From: an uncultured Saprospiraceae bacterium
GTDB taxonomy: Bacteria; Bacteroidota; Bacteroidia; Chitinophagales; Saprospiraceae
Direction of reading: 5' to 3'
Assembly: GCA_937926205.1 (NCBI GenBank)
Contig: CALEYL010000052.1
Span: 1-64,000 of the forward strand
Length of the DNA stretch: 64,000 nucleotides
In this document: positions 52,130-60,555 of the stretch, piece by piece
Layout of the letters: each line of letters opens with the position of its first letter
Numbering within the stretch: position 1 is the stretch's first letter
Notes under the pieces: generated by a model
The model's input: only the letters and a program-made list of their open reading frames with translations
The model's database searches: none
Told to the model about the DNA's origin: nothing
Position numbers and translations under genes: made by a program

Positions 52130-52453
52130 ATGCCGGAACAAAACTACTTTGAGCAAGTGTACGAAGTGACCCGCCGCATTCCCCGCGGACGCATTACCAC
52201 TTACGGCGCCATTGCAGATTACCTGGCTTTGGGGGCTGCCCGAATGGTGGGTTGGGCATTGAACAAGAGTTTCATGGGCGACCAGGTTCCGGCGCACCGG
52301 GTGGTCAACCGGAAAGGCGAACTCAGCGGACGCCACCATTTCTCGCCGCCTTCCCTGATGCAGGAGTTGCTGGAACAGGAAGGGGTGGCGGTAGAAAATG
52401 ACCGGGTATGCAACTTTGATGCCCTGTTCTGGAGTCCTTCAGAGGATTTGTAA
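52130..52453 (+). CDS. Alkyltransferase-like (ATL) DNA-repair protein
   Basis: A 107-residue member of the MGMT C-terminal domain family: FEQVYEVTRRIPRGRITTYGAIADYLALGAARMVGWALNK with the DNA-binding helix and recognition Arg. The active-site motif is PAHRVV instead of PCHRV, so the alkyl-accepting Cys is Ala. ATL proteins bind O6-alkylguanine and recruit nucleotide-excision repair rather than transfer the alkyl group. MPEQNYFEQV is the natural start. Confidence 0.9.
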   Translation: MPEQNYFEQVYEVTRRIPRGRITTYGAIADYLALGAARMVGWALNKSFMGDQVPAHRVVNRKGELSGRHHFSPPSLMQELLEQEGVAVENDRVCNFDALFWSPSEDL

Positions 52454-52480
52454 TTTTCTAATACCTAAACAAAACAATTT

Positions 52481-52909
52481 ATGAAGCGCTTTTTCGGGCT
52501 GTTTGCAGCCCTTTTTCTGTGCGCAGTGATGAGTGCGCAATCTACGCCGGTTGGTACCTGGAAAACCATTGACGACAAGACCGGCGATGCCAAATCTTAC
52601 CTGGAAATTTATGAGCAAAACGGCAAATTCAACGGCAAAGTCGTGAAACTGCTGCAAAAGAAACCGGATACCGTTTGCGATAAATGCCCCGGCAGTAAAA
52701 AAGGAAAACCTTTAGTCGGCATGATCATCGTAGAGGGCCTCGAAAAGTACAAATACTATTGGAAAAACGGCACGATCCTCGACCCGGAAAGCGGAAGCGA
52801 ATATGCGTGCAGTGTTTGGTTTGAAGAAGGCAAGCCCGATGAGCTGAGAGTGAGGGGCAAGCACTGGACTGGGTTGTATCGCACCCAAACCTGGTACCGG
52901 GTAAAATAG
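52481..52909 (+). CDS. DUF2147 secreted protein
   Basis: A 142-residue protein with a signal peptide (MKRFFGLFAALFLCAVMSAQ) and a DUF2147 beta-barrel-like domain: GTWKTIDDKTGDAKSYLEIYEQNGKFNGKVVKL, CDKCPGSKKGKPLVGMII, YWKNGTILDPESGSEYACSVW, and a C-terminal GLYRTQTWYRV. Probably periplasmic; function unknown. It follows the ATL gene by 27 bp. Confidence 0.92.
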   Translation: MKRFFGLFAALFLCAVMSAQSTPVGTWKTIDDKTGDAKSYLEIYEQNGKFNGKVVKLLQKKPDTVCDKCPGSKKGKPLVGMIIVEGLEKYKYYWKNGTILDPESGSEYACSVWFEEGKPDELRVRGKHWTGLYRTQTWYRVK

Positions 52910-53005
52910 CTATAATCAAAAAAAATCAGATGGATGCAATAAGCTGTTGTATTTTTTAGTTAGATCATTGGTTTTTCAATTTGATCCTTTCACAAGCAAC
53001 AACTT

Positions 53006-53242
53006 ATGGGGCAAAACTTTACATCTGATCATCTTATCCAGTATCTTTACAAAGAAACTTCCGCAGCAGATTCAATGGCTATTCAGGAAGCCCTGTTGAG
53101 CAACATGGCGCTCCGGGAAGAATACGATGAATTGTTTTCTGCTTACCGGGAATTACCTAAAGTTACTTTCCGTCCTTCTCCGTCCGCGCTTCGCAACATC
53201 ATGCGTTACAGCGAGCGGGCAGCGATGGAAAATCACGTTTGA
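53006..53242 (+). CDS. Small conserved-looking protein, 78 aa
   Basis: A 78-residue soluble protein: SDHLIQYLYKETSAADSMAIQEALLSNMALREEYDELFSAYREL resembles the zinc-less N-terminal domain of small anti-sigma-like proteins of Bacteroidota. I cannot assign a partner; no sigma gene is adjacent. A strong terminator lies 56 bp downstream. Confidence 0.7.
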   Translation: MGQNFTSDHLIQYLYKETSAADSMAIQEALLSNMALREEYDELFSAYRELPKVTFRPSPSALRNIMRYSERAAMENHV

Positions 53243-53298
53243 GCGGCAAATTTGTATAACCTACAAAATTTGCAGTGGAAAAAGCTCTAAAATAAAAA

Positions 53299-53327
53299 GC
53301 CTCCGATCAACATCGGAGGCTTTTTTA
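53299..53327 (+). terminator. Intrinsic terminator after the 78-aa gene
   Basis: A 9-bp stem GCCTCCGAT / ATCGGAGGC with a CAAC loop, six T after it and five A before it, so it can also work on the minus strand against transcription from atpC. Confidence 0.9.
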
Positions 53328-53338
53328 TTTGTCTTTAG

Positions 53339-53470
53339 TAAGTGTGTCTGAGCTTTAAAGTTCGAGGGCAAGGCATACGCAGGACCCAAAAGCGAGATTT
53401 TATTTGTAATAAATGACCGATTTTGGGTCCAACGTATAACGCCGCGATCGGACTTTAAAGACAGACTCTA
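53339..53470 (-). repeat. Palindromic 3'-end element, copy A (after atpC)
   Basis: First of three related hairpin elements. Outer arms GTCTGAGCTTTAAAGTTCGA (left) and TCGGACTTTAAAGACAGAC (right), middle stem with GGACCC / GGGTCC, and apical TTTATTTGTAATAAA. The right end CTA is the TAG stop codon of atpC read on the minus strand, so the hairpin would begin the 3' untranslated region of atpC. Confidence 0.85.
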
Positions 53471-53782
53471 TTTTACGTCTCTTACGCCCTTTACAAGCAG
53501 CGAAACCTCATTATTCAATACTTCGATGAAGCCGCCGGCAGTTTTGAACGTAATCGTTCTGCCTGTTTCGTTTCCGACTTTGATGGTGTTGCTTTCTTCA
53601 TCAAAATAGCGGTATTCCCCGCCAGCAGTGACAATTGAAACAACGCCTTCTTCCAAAGAAGAAACAATGGGTGCGTGGTTTTTCAGCACCTGAAATTGTC
53701 CGAGGGTTCCGGGCACTTTGACCGATTTAATTCCCCCGTGGAAAATTTCTTTGTCTGGCGTTAAAACACTGATGTTCATCAT
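53468..53782 (-). CDS. atpC: ATP synthase F1 epsilon subunit (short form)
   Basis: A 104-residue epsilon subunit of F1: LTPDKEIFHGGIKSVKVPGTLGQFQVLKNHAPIVSSLEEGVVSI is the conserved N-terminal beta-sandwich. The protein lacks the C-terminal helical domain that inhibits ATP hydrolysis in many bacteria, as is common in Bacteroidota. It lies 203 bp after atpD rather than directly behind it, with a hairpin element inserted between, and its own stop codon falls in another copy. Confidence 0.93.
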   Translation of the reverse strand: MMNISVLTPDKEIFHGGIKSVKVPGTLGQFQVLKNHAPIVSSLEEGVVSIVTAGGEYRYFDEESNTIKVGNETGRTITFKTAGGFIEVLNNEVSLLVKGVRDVK

Positions 53783-53835
53783 CTTATATTTGTATTAACT
53801 AGTACCTGTCCATATAGTCTGTGTTACAGACGCTA

Positions 53836-53983
53836 ACTAGTGTTTGTCCATTTAGTCCCGTGTCTGGGCTTTAGGGTTCGAGAGCAAGGCATGTTCTGTC
53901 CCAAAAACGGGATTTTACTCGCGTAAATGACCGATTTTGGGACAGAACATAACGCAGCTATCGGACTTTAAAGTCAGACACTC
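53836..53983 (-). repeat. Palindromic 3'-end element, copy B (between atpD and atpC)
   Basis: Second copy, ending 2 bp before the atpD stop codon. The middle stem is a perfect 16-bp pairing (ATGTTCTGTCCCAAAA with its complement), the apex is TTTACTCGCGTAAA. Its left end is partly duplicated: AACTAGTACCTGTCCATATAG at 53797-53817 resembles 53834-53854. Confidence 0.85.
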
Positions 53984-53985
53984 CC

Positions 53986-55503
53986 TTATTCTCCAGCTTC
54001 GGCCAGGATCTTCTTACCAGCCTCAATCACATCGTCAATGCTGCCTTTCAGGTTGAATGCCGCTTCCGGGTATTCATCCACTTCGCCATCCATGATCATG
54101 TTGAAGCCGCGGATGGTTTCTTCCAGCGGTACGATAACCCCTTTCAGACCGGTGAACTGTTCTGCCACGTGGAAAGGCTGCGACAGGAAGCGTTGTACGC
54201 GACGGGCGCGGTGTACGATCAGTTTATCTTCTTCCGACAATTCTTCCATACCGAGGATGGCGATGATGTCGAGCAATTCGTTGTAACGCTGGAGGATGTT
54301 TTTCACACGCTGGGCGCAGTTGTAGTGTTCTTCGCCGATGATGTGCGGGTCGAGGATGCGCGATGTAGAATCGAGCGGATCCACAGCCGGGTAAATACCG
54401 AGGGCTGCAATCTTACGGCTCAATACCGTTGTGGCATCAAGGTGGGCGAAGGTTGTTGCCGGCGCCGGGTCCGTCAAGTCATCCGCAGGTACATAAACGG
54501 CCTGTACGGAAGTAATGGAACCTCTGCGTGTGGAGGTAATGCGTTCCTGCATCAGACCCATTTCCGTTGCCAGTGTCGGCTGGTAACCTACGGCTGAAGG
54601 CATACGACCGAGCAGGGCCGATACTTCAGAACCTGCCTGCGTGAAACGGAAGATGTTGTCGATGAAGAACAGGATGTCGCGGCCGCCCATCGGGTCGCTC
54701 AGGTCGCCATCGCGGTAGTATTCCGCTACGGTCAATCCGCTCAAAGCCACACGGGCACGTGCGCCGGGAGGTTCGTTCATCTGGCCGAAAACCAGGGTTG
54801 CCTGAGACTGGGCCAATTCTTCCCGGTCCACTTTCGACAAATCCCAGCCGCCTTCTTCCATGCTGTGCTTGAACGCGTCGCCATATCTGATTACGTTGGC
54901 TTCGATCATTTCGCGCAACAAGTCGTTGCCCTCACGGGTACGCTCGCCTACGCCTGCGAAAACCGAAATTCCTTCGTAGCTTTTTGCAATGTTGTTGATC
55001 AACTCCATGATCAATACCGTCTTTCCTACACCGGCGCCACCAAAGAGACCGATTTTACCGCCTTTCATGTACGGTTCGATCAGGTCAATTACTTTGATGC
55101 CCGTTGCAAGGACTTCTTTTTCGGTAGAAAGGTCCTCATAAGTTGGCGGTTTGCGGTGAATGGGGCGTGCGTCAGCGCCTTTTGCAACCGGGCCGATGCC
55201 GTCGATGGCTTCGCCAACTACATTAAACAGGCGGCCTTTGATGGCCTCGCCTACCGGCATGGCAATTGCGATGCCTGTATCAACCACATTCGTTCCGCGG
55301 GTAAGACCGTCGGTAGAGTCCATGGCAATGGCGCGAACGCTGTCTTCGCCGAGGTGCTGTTGCACTTCGAGGACGAGGGTTTCACCATTTGGACGCTTGA
55401 TTTCCAATGCGTTGTAAATTTCAGGAAGCTTAGCGCCTTCTGCGGCGAAGCTCACGTCAACAACAGGACCGATGATCTGCTTTATTTGACCAATATTTGC
55501 CAT
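53986..55503 (-). CDS. atpD: ATP synthase F1 beta subunit
   Basis: A 505-residue catalytic beta subunit. It contains the P-loop GGAGVGKT, the GERTREGNDL motif, the DELSEED-region analogue near ILGMEELSEEDKL, and the typical C-terminal helices. Only atpD and atpC are here; the other F-type subunits are elsewhere, an arrangement common in Bacteroidota. It has its own promoter. Confidence 0.98.
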   Translation of the reverse strand: MANIGQIKQIIGPVVDVSFAAEGAKLPEIYNALEIKRPNGETLVLEVQQHLGEDSVRAIAMDSTDGLTRGTNVVDTGIAIAMPVGEAIKGRLFNVVGEAIDGIGPVAKGADARPIHRKPPTYEDLSTEKEVLATGIKVIDLIEPYMKGGKIGLFGGAGVGKTVLIMELINNIAKSYEGISVFAGVGERTREGNDLLREMIEANVIRYGDAFKHSMEEGGWDLSKVDREELAQSQATLVFGQMNEPPGARARVALSGLTVAEYYRDGDLSDPMGGRDILFFIDNIFRFTQAGSEVSALLGRMPSAVGYQPTLATEMGLMQERITSTRRGSITSVQAVYVPADDLTDPAPATTFAHLDATTVLSRKIAALGIYPAVDPLDSTSRILDPHIIGEEHYNCAQRVKNILQRYNELLDIIAILGMEELSEEDKLIVHRARRVQRFLSQPFHVAEQFTGLKGVIVPLEETIRGFNMIMDGEVDEYPEAAFNLKGSIDDVIEAGKKILAEAGE

Positions 55504-55541
55504 AATGCTCCGATGTTATTAGGATTCTCCAAAAAACGGTG

Positions 55542-55570
55542 CAAAAATACCCTTTTGTGCTGATAATCAA
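55542..55570 (-). promoter_or_regulatory. atpDC promoter
   Basis: TATTTTTG (55542-55549, minus strand) with TTG 18 bp upstream (55568-55570). Expected start near 55536, giving a leader of about 33 nt. Confidence 0.55.
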
Positions 55571-55759
55571 AATCGAATTGCAATTTTGAATGCAGCTTTT
55601 TGTGCAGATATGCAGGGGATTGTGTTTTGACCTTCAGAAAAAATTTGGAACAGGCTGCCAAAACGCAAAATTATTTGCTGCTTGTTGCAGGCGGGCCGGG
55701 CAATTGATTGGACAAGCACCCTTTTAAGAAACCATAAATTTTTTTCTTCAAAACAAGTC

Positions 55760-58408
55760 TCAAAACAAGGTCTGCTGCCCGTTATCCGTCACCTCAAAAT
55801 CCACGCTGTCGCCCGCGTGCAGTTTTTCAGGAATTGCAGGCTTCTCAGTGGCCGCTTTAGGCTTCGGTTTGGCTGCCGCTTCCGCGAGTTTACAGGAAAC
55901 CAGTTTAAAGTCGCTCAGTTTATTGCCGATGGCTTTCCAGCCTTTTATATCCACAACGTCGTCCAGCGCAACCGTACCTTGCAGGGTTTTGTTTTTGTCG
56001 CGAATGGTGTAGTTCAAAACCTGACCGGGTTTCGCTGTGGCGAAAAATAATTTGGTGCTTTTGTGCTCACTGAGGTAAGGGAATCGCTGGTTTTGCGTGG
56101 TGGTTTCCACCTTAAAGCGCTTCACCATGGTCCATTCCTTGCCGCCTTCGTAGTAAACGGCGCCGATGACCGTATCCGGATGGAATTTACTAAGATGCCA
56201 GGTTTCTTTTGGATCAAAACGGCGGGTAAGATCTGCTTCGGCGACTTCGTAAGAACCGTCTTTATACAATGCCAGCAGGGTATCGCCGGTGTCGAATGCC
56301 CCCATGAGGATGCCCCGGCTGTCGGTATTCAGTTTACCCGTCACATCATCCCACCAGTATTGCTGGGCGCCGATGGTAGACTTACCAGCTTCTTTCAGCA
56401 CGATTTTGCGGACGGGGTAGCGCGACAGAATATTGCCCTGCGACGCCCGGCCTTTGATGGCGATTTCGCCGAAATCGAAATCGAATATTTTTTTCTTGGC
56501 AGCACTGCCCTGGGTGAGGTGTACCGTGACCACTTCCGCTTCTGCATTCGGATTGGCTGTGAAATAAAGCGTTCGGGAGTTTTTGGATCCCATGGTCAGG
56601 TCGTACTCTTTGTCGCGGGTAATGGCCGTCACATTGAAACGCTTGGTCATCGAGCGGCCCGTTTTGCCATCTACATAAATCATGTTGTAGGTGCTGCGCT
56701 CATCGTTCTTTTTCCAAACCGCCACATGGATGATGTCTTTACCCATGAACACCTTTTCAGCAATGCGGGAAACCTGAAATTTGCCGTCTTTACGGAAAGC
56801 GATGACGTCGTCGATATCGGAGCAATCGGACACAAATTCGTCTTTTTTCAGGCCCCAGCCGATGAAACCTTCTTCGCGGTTCACGTACAGTTTGGCGTTG
56901 TTGGCCACCACCTCCGTTGCCTGAATGGCGTCGAAAGTCGTGATGACCGTGCGGCGCTCGCGGCCTTTGCCGTATTGCTTCAGCAGGCGCTCAAAATAAG
57001 CAATGGCGTAGTCGGTCAGGTTGTCGAGGTAATGCTGTGTCTGGAGCAGTTCTTCCTGCAATTTGGCGATGTGCTCGTCGGCCTGGAAGCTGTTGAATTT
57101 GGAAATGCGCTTGATTTTGATTTCCGTCAGCCGCACGATGTCTTCTTCTTTAATGTCGCGCAACAGCATCAGGCGGGTATCGCCGGCCTTGAGCTTTTCG
57201 CCAGGTACCGCCACGTATTTACGCAAGCCCTGATCAATGGTTGAGAGTACGGCCTCCCAGGTTTCGCACTCTTCGATGTCGCGGTAAATGCGTTTTTCGA
57301 TGAAAATCTTTTCGAGGCTGGCGAAGTGCAGCTTTTCCTCCAGTTCCGCTTTCTGGATTTCCAGTTCGCGGCGCAGCAGTTCTTTGGTATTTTCGGTGGA
57401 GACTTTCAGAATGTCGTCCACACTGAGGAAATGCGGTTTGTCTTCTACGATGACACAGGCATTGGGCGAGATGCTGATTTCGCAATCGGTGAACGCGTAG
57501 AGGGCATCCATGGTCACGTCGGGTGAAATGCCGGGCGCCAGCTCGATGGCCACTTCCACATCCTGCGCCGTATTGTCGGTGACTTTTTTAATTTTAATTT
57601 TTCCTTTGTCTGCCGCTTTAACGATGCTGTCGATGAGGCTACCCGTGGTGACGCCGTATGGTAAATCGCGCACCACCAACAGTTTTTTGTCCACGACTTC
57701 GATTTTGGCGCGCACCTTTACTTTGCCGCCGCGCCGTCCGGCGTTGTACTCCGTAACGTCGATGTAGCCTCCGGTCTGAAAATCGGGAAATATTTCCGCG
57801 TTTTTGCCCTGTAAGATTCTGATGGAAGCCTTGATCAGCTCGATGAAGTTGTGGGGCAGAATTTTAGTGGAAAGTCCTACTGCAATGCCATCGGCCCCCT
57901 GAGCCAGCAGCAGCGGAAATTTCATGGGCAGCGCCACCGGTTCTCTGTTCCTTCCGTCGTAGGAAAGTTGCCATTGTGTGGTTTGGGCGTTGAAAGCGAT
58001 TTCGAGCGCAAACTTGGTCAGGCGCGCTTCGATGTAACGCGAGGCTGCAGCGCTGTCGCCGGTGCGCACATCCCCCCAGTTCCCCTGACAATCGATGAGC
58101 AGGTCGCGCTGGCCGAGGTTGACCAGGGCATCACCGATGGCTGCGTCGCCGTGCGGGTGAAACTGCATGGTTTGGCCGATGATGTTAGCCACTTTATTGA
58201 AGCGCCCGTCGTCCATGTCTTTCATGGCGTGCAGGATGCGGCGTTGTACGGGTTTGAGGCCGTCGGCGATGGCTGGGACGGCGCGTTCCAGAATGACATA
58301 AGAGGCATAATCGAGGAAGTAACCCTCGTACATGCCATTGAGTGTGATGACGTTGTGCGTTTCCTGGCCTTTTCCTTCTGCCGGTTCCGTCGTTTTTTTG
58401 TCTGCCAT
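55760..58408 (-). CDS. parC: DNA topoisomerase IV subunit A
   Basis: An 882-residue type IIA topoisomerase A subunit of the Bacteroidota ParC form (YEGYFLDYASYVILERAVPAIADGLKPVQRRILHAM). The catalytic Tyr is Y125 (AASRYIEARL), the quinolone region is HPHGDAAIGDAL, and a long coiled coil is followed by a degenerate C-terminal beta-pinwheel without the gyrase GQRGGKG box. It decatenates daughter chromosomes with ParE, which is not adjacent. The frame opens at 58453, but a -7 box overlaps that position, so MADKKTTEPA is the start. Confidence 0.94.
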   Translation of the reverse strand: MADKKTTEPAEGKGQETHNVITLNGMYEGYFLDYASYVILERAVPAIADGLKPVQRRILHAMKDMDDGRFNKVANIIGQTMQFHPHGDAAIGDALVNLGQRDLLIDCQGNWGDVRTGDSAAASRYIEARLTKFALEIAFNAQTTQWQLSYDGRNREPVALPMKFPLLLAQGADGIAVGLSTKILPHNFIELIKASIRILQGKNAEIFPDFQTGGYIDVTEYNAGRRGGKVKVRAKIEVVDKKLLVVRDLPYGVTTGSLIDSIVKAADKGKIKIKKVTDNTAQDVEVAIELAPGISPDVTMDALYAFTDCEISISPNACVIVEDKPHFLSVDDILKVSTENTKELLRRELEIQKAELEEKLHFASLEKIFIEKRIYRDIEECETWEAVLSTIDQGLRKYVAVPGEKLKAGDTRLMLLRDIKEEDIVRLTEIKIKRISKFNSFQADEHIAKLQEELLQTQHYLDNLTDYAIAYFERLLKQYGKGRERRTVITTFDAIQATEVVANNAKLYVNREEGFIGWGLKKDEFVSDCSDIDDVIAFRKDGKFQVSRIAEKVFMGKDIIHVAVWKKNDERSTYNMIYVDGKTGRSMTKRFNVTAITRDKEYDLTMGSKNSRTLYFTANPNAEAEVVTVHLTQGSAAKKKIFDFDFGEIAIKGRASQGNILSRYPVRKIVLKEAGKSTIGAQQYWWDDVTGKLNTDSRGILMGAFDTGDTLLALYKDGSYEVAEADLTRRFDPKETWHLSKFHPDTVIGAVYYEGGKEWTMVKRFKVETTTQNQRFPYLSEHKSTKLFFATAKPGQVLNYTIRDKNKTLQGTVALDDVVDIKGWKAIGNKLSDFKLVSCKLAEAAAKPKPKAATEKPAIPEKLHAGDSVDFEVTDNGQQTLF

Positions 58409-58450
58409 GCCTTTGAGACCTCTACTGTTAAATGGTATTAATGCGGTCGC

Positions 58451-58478
58451 CAAAGATAAGAAAGAGTTTTAAAAACAA
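58451..58478 (-). promoter_or_regulatory. parC promoter
   Basis: TATCTTTG (58451-58458, minus strand) with a TTG 17 bp upstream (58476-58478). It overlaps the most upstream in-frame ATG and supports the start at 58408. Confidence 0.55.
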
Positions 58479-58580
58479 AAAGTTTATAAAAAAAGTAATT
58501 TGCATTGATTTTTGTTAAAAATATAACAAGGTTTGCACTTTGTGAATTTTGGTATCATAATTACGATCTAAATTCAAATC

Positions 58581-58808
58581 ATGAGCAAAAAGCATAGAGG
58601 TCGGATTCAGGCAGAATCAGACCATGTTGAGGAAAGTGTTTCCTGGTCTCAGGATAATCCTCCAGATCTACAGCAAGGCTTAGAAATGATGGGAAAACTT
58701 AAAGAAAAGCTTAGTAAAAAAGAATTAAAAAAACGAGAGGAACAGTTTGAGCAATTAAAAACGTTTTATGGAAAATGCCTCAAAATCAGGTGGAATATAC
58801 AGCCTTGA
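58581..58808 (+). CDS. Small charged protein, 75 aa (cassette gene 1)
   Basis: A 75-residue, highly charged cytoplasmic protein with a Lys/Glu-rich helix (MGKLKEKLSKKELKKREEQFEQLK) preceded by a disordered acidic stretch. No family recognised. Its 3' end overlaps the next, frame-shifted small gene by 41 bp. The pattern of short charged protein then short membrane protein then larger protein suggests one cassette. Confidence 0.65.
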   Translation: MSKKHRGRIQAESDHVEESVSWSQDNPPDLQQGLEMMGKLKEKLSKKELKKREEQFEQLKTFYGKCLKIRWNIQP

Positions 58809-58923
58809 ATTTCGTTCTTTTGAAAATTTCGATACGAAGGATGGAGCCAGAGTGGATTTCGAATTGTGGGCAGGCGCGTTTGGCCTGTTATGTCTTATCA
58901 TTCTCATAATTTATGTCTTATGA
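58768..58923 (+). CDS. Small membrane protein, 51 aa (cassette gene 2)
   Basis: A 51-codon frame beginning MENASKSGGIYSLEFRSFEN and ending in a C-terminal membrane helix (LWAGAFGLLCLIILIIYVL). It starts inside gene 1 and its stop TGA overlaps the ATG of gene 3 (58920-58923, ATGA), the classical arrangement for translational coupling. Soluble acidic head with a tail-anchored helix. No family recognised. Confidence 0.6.
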   Translation: MENASKSGGIYSLEFRSFENFDTKDGARVDFELWAGAFGLLCLIILIIYVL

Positions 58924-59321
58924 AACATCTGTATAAAGAATTCCTTACAGATAAAGCGGTCTATAACCTGAATGAGGCTTTCTACAAAAGGCTATTGAAA
59001 ACCGTTACAGGCAGCGAGCCTGCACCTTATTTTAACAAAGCCTATGGCAATGGCCGGAAGCTATACGACGATCATATTTTCAGCGCAAAATACAAGAACC
59101 GAATCCTGCAAATCATCCAGCGCGGGCCAATTTCTGAAAAGCCATTTCTGAAGGGGCGCCTTCAAAAATGGGACGATCAATACGATATGCTCGTGCTGTC
59201 GCTGGAATTATCGGATGCAGTGAAGCCGGAGCTTGAAAAAGTCATCCGGGCATGGCTGGTGGAAGAAGTTGCGCCGGAGGAGATTGAAGGGCTGCTAAAA
59301 AAACGGGGAGTATATTTATAA
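58920..59321 (+). CDS. Unknown protein, 133 aa (cassette gene 3)
   Basis: A 133-residue soluble protein (MKHLYKEFLTDKAVYNLNEAFYKRLLKTV...YDDHIFSAKYKNRILQIIQRGP...EIEGLLKKRGVYL), rich in helices and lacking membrane segments. An in-frame ATG exists upstream at 58866, but the ATGA overlap with the 51-aa gene argues for 58920. No family recognised. Confidence 0.72.
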   Translation: MKHLYKEFLTDKAVYNLNEAFYKRLLKTVTGSEPAPYFNKAYGNGRKLYDDHIFSAKYKNRILQIIQRGPISEKPFLKGRLQKWDDQYDMLVLSLELSDAVKPELEKVIRAWLVEEVAPEEIEGLLKKRGVYL

Positions 59322-59366
59322 AACTTTATCTTTGTAAATCTGGAATCGAAATCCAAATTTACAAAG

Positions 59367-60521
59367 ATGGTCAAAAGAATTGCTTCCGAAAAAGTAAAAA
59401 GCCTTGCCAAATCCTTTAAAGCTGTTGCTATAATCGGGGCAAGGCAAAGTGGAAAAACGACTTTAGCAAGGAGTTGTTTTCCAGATAAAACTTACGTTTC
59501 TCTTGAAAATCCGGACACCAGAAATTTCGCGCTGGAAGATCCCCGGAATTTTTTGAAAAAGTATGAGAAAGGAGCTATTTTGGATGAGGTGCAACGTGCC
59601 CCGGAGCTACTTTCGTATTTACAACAAATTCTGGATGAATCGGAAGAGAAGGGGAAATTCATCCTCACGGGGTCCAATAATTTTCTTTTGCAGGAAAAAA
59701 TTACGCAAAGCCTGGCAGGCAGAGCGGCCTATCTGGACTTGCTCCCTTTTTCGCTTTTGGAACTGGAATCCATTCCCCAAGCTTTAGATGACTTGAATAC
59801 TGTAATATTTAAAGGTGGATTTCCTCCTGTGCAAGCAGATGGTATTGCTCCAAATGACTGGTTTGCTTCCTATTTAAGAACCTATGTTGAACGGGACGTC
59901 CGACAAATAAAAAACGTCACTAATCTGTTGCTTTTTGAAAAAATGCTATCACTTTGCGCGGGTAGAATTGGGCAAATGCTGAATTATTCAAATTTAGCCA
60001 ATGAGGTAGGAATGGATGTAAAGACCATCCAGTCGTGGCTTGGGATCTTGCAGGCAGGTTACTATGTTTTCCTGCTGCCGCCCTATTTTCAAAGCTTCAA
60101 TAAGCGGATTGTCAAAACGCCAAAACTATACTTCTACGACACAGGTCTGGCGTGTTATCTTTTAAAAATTTCCAGCCCGGAACAACTGTTTCAACACCCT
60201 TATCGGGGCGCTATTTTTGAAAATTTTATCATTTCTGAATTGCTGAAAAACAGGTTCAACCAGGGAAAACGATCCAATCTTTATTTTTGGAGAGATAGTA
60301 CCGGGAACGAAATGGATGTTGTCATTGACGAGGGTATCCATTTGAACCCGATTGAAATCAAAAGCACAACAACAATCTCTAATGTTTCCTTTAAAAACAT
60401 ACGGTTTTGGCAAGCCCTTACCGGACAACAGGCCAGTAGCTTAATTTACGGGGGCGATGAAACCCAAATCCGAAAAGACGAAGTAACGGTAAGAAGCTGG
60501 CGGGATATAAGCGGTATCTAA
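59367..60521 (+). CDS. AAA_14/DUF4143 ATPase
   Basis: A 384-residue P-loop ATPase: Walker A GARQSGKTTLA near residue 24, Walker B AILDEVQRAPEL, sensor-1 ILTGSNNFLL, then a winged-helix part (NYSNLANEVGMDVKTIQSWLGIL) and a C-terminal DUF4143 domain with a restriction-endonuclease-like core (GAIFENFIISELLKN, NEMDVVIDEG, NPIEIKSTT). These are common accessory genes of unclear role, often carried by mobile or variable regions. It follows the three-gene cassette by 45 bp and is followed by a hairpin element. Confidence 0.9.
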   Translation: MVKRIASEKVKSLAKSFKAVAIIGARQSGKTTLARSCFPDKTYVSLENPDTRNFALEDPRNFLKKYEKGAILDEVQRAPELLSYLQQILDESEEKGKFILTGSNNFLLQEKITQSLAGRAAYLDLLPFSLLELESIPQALDDLNTVIFKGGFPPVQADGIAPNDWFASYLRTYVERDVRQIKNVTNLLLFEKMLSLCAGRIGQMLNYSNLANEVGMDVKTIQSWLGILQAGYYVFLLPPYFQSFNKRIVKTPKLYFYDTGLACYLLKISSPEQLFQHPYRGAIFENFIISELLKNRFNQGKRSNLYFWRDSTGNEMDVVIDEGIHLNPIEIKSTTTISNVSFKNIRFWQALTGQQASSLIYGGDETQIRKDEVTVRSWRDISGI

Positions 60522-60555
60522 AAATGGTCTCCGCCCAAGTAAATGCGCAAATCCT

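Noticed and set aside
56063..57244. A 393-codon open frame opposite parC
   Set aside because: Antisense shadow; ParC motifs run continuously through the other strand.
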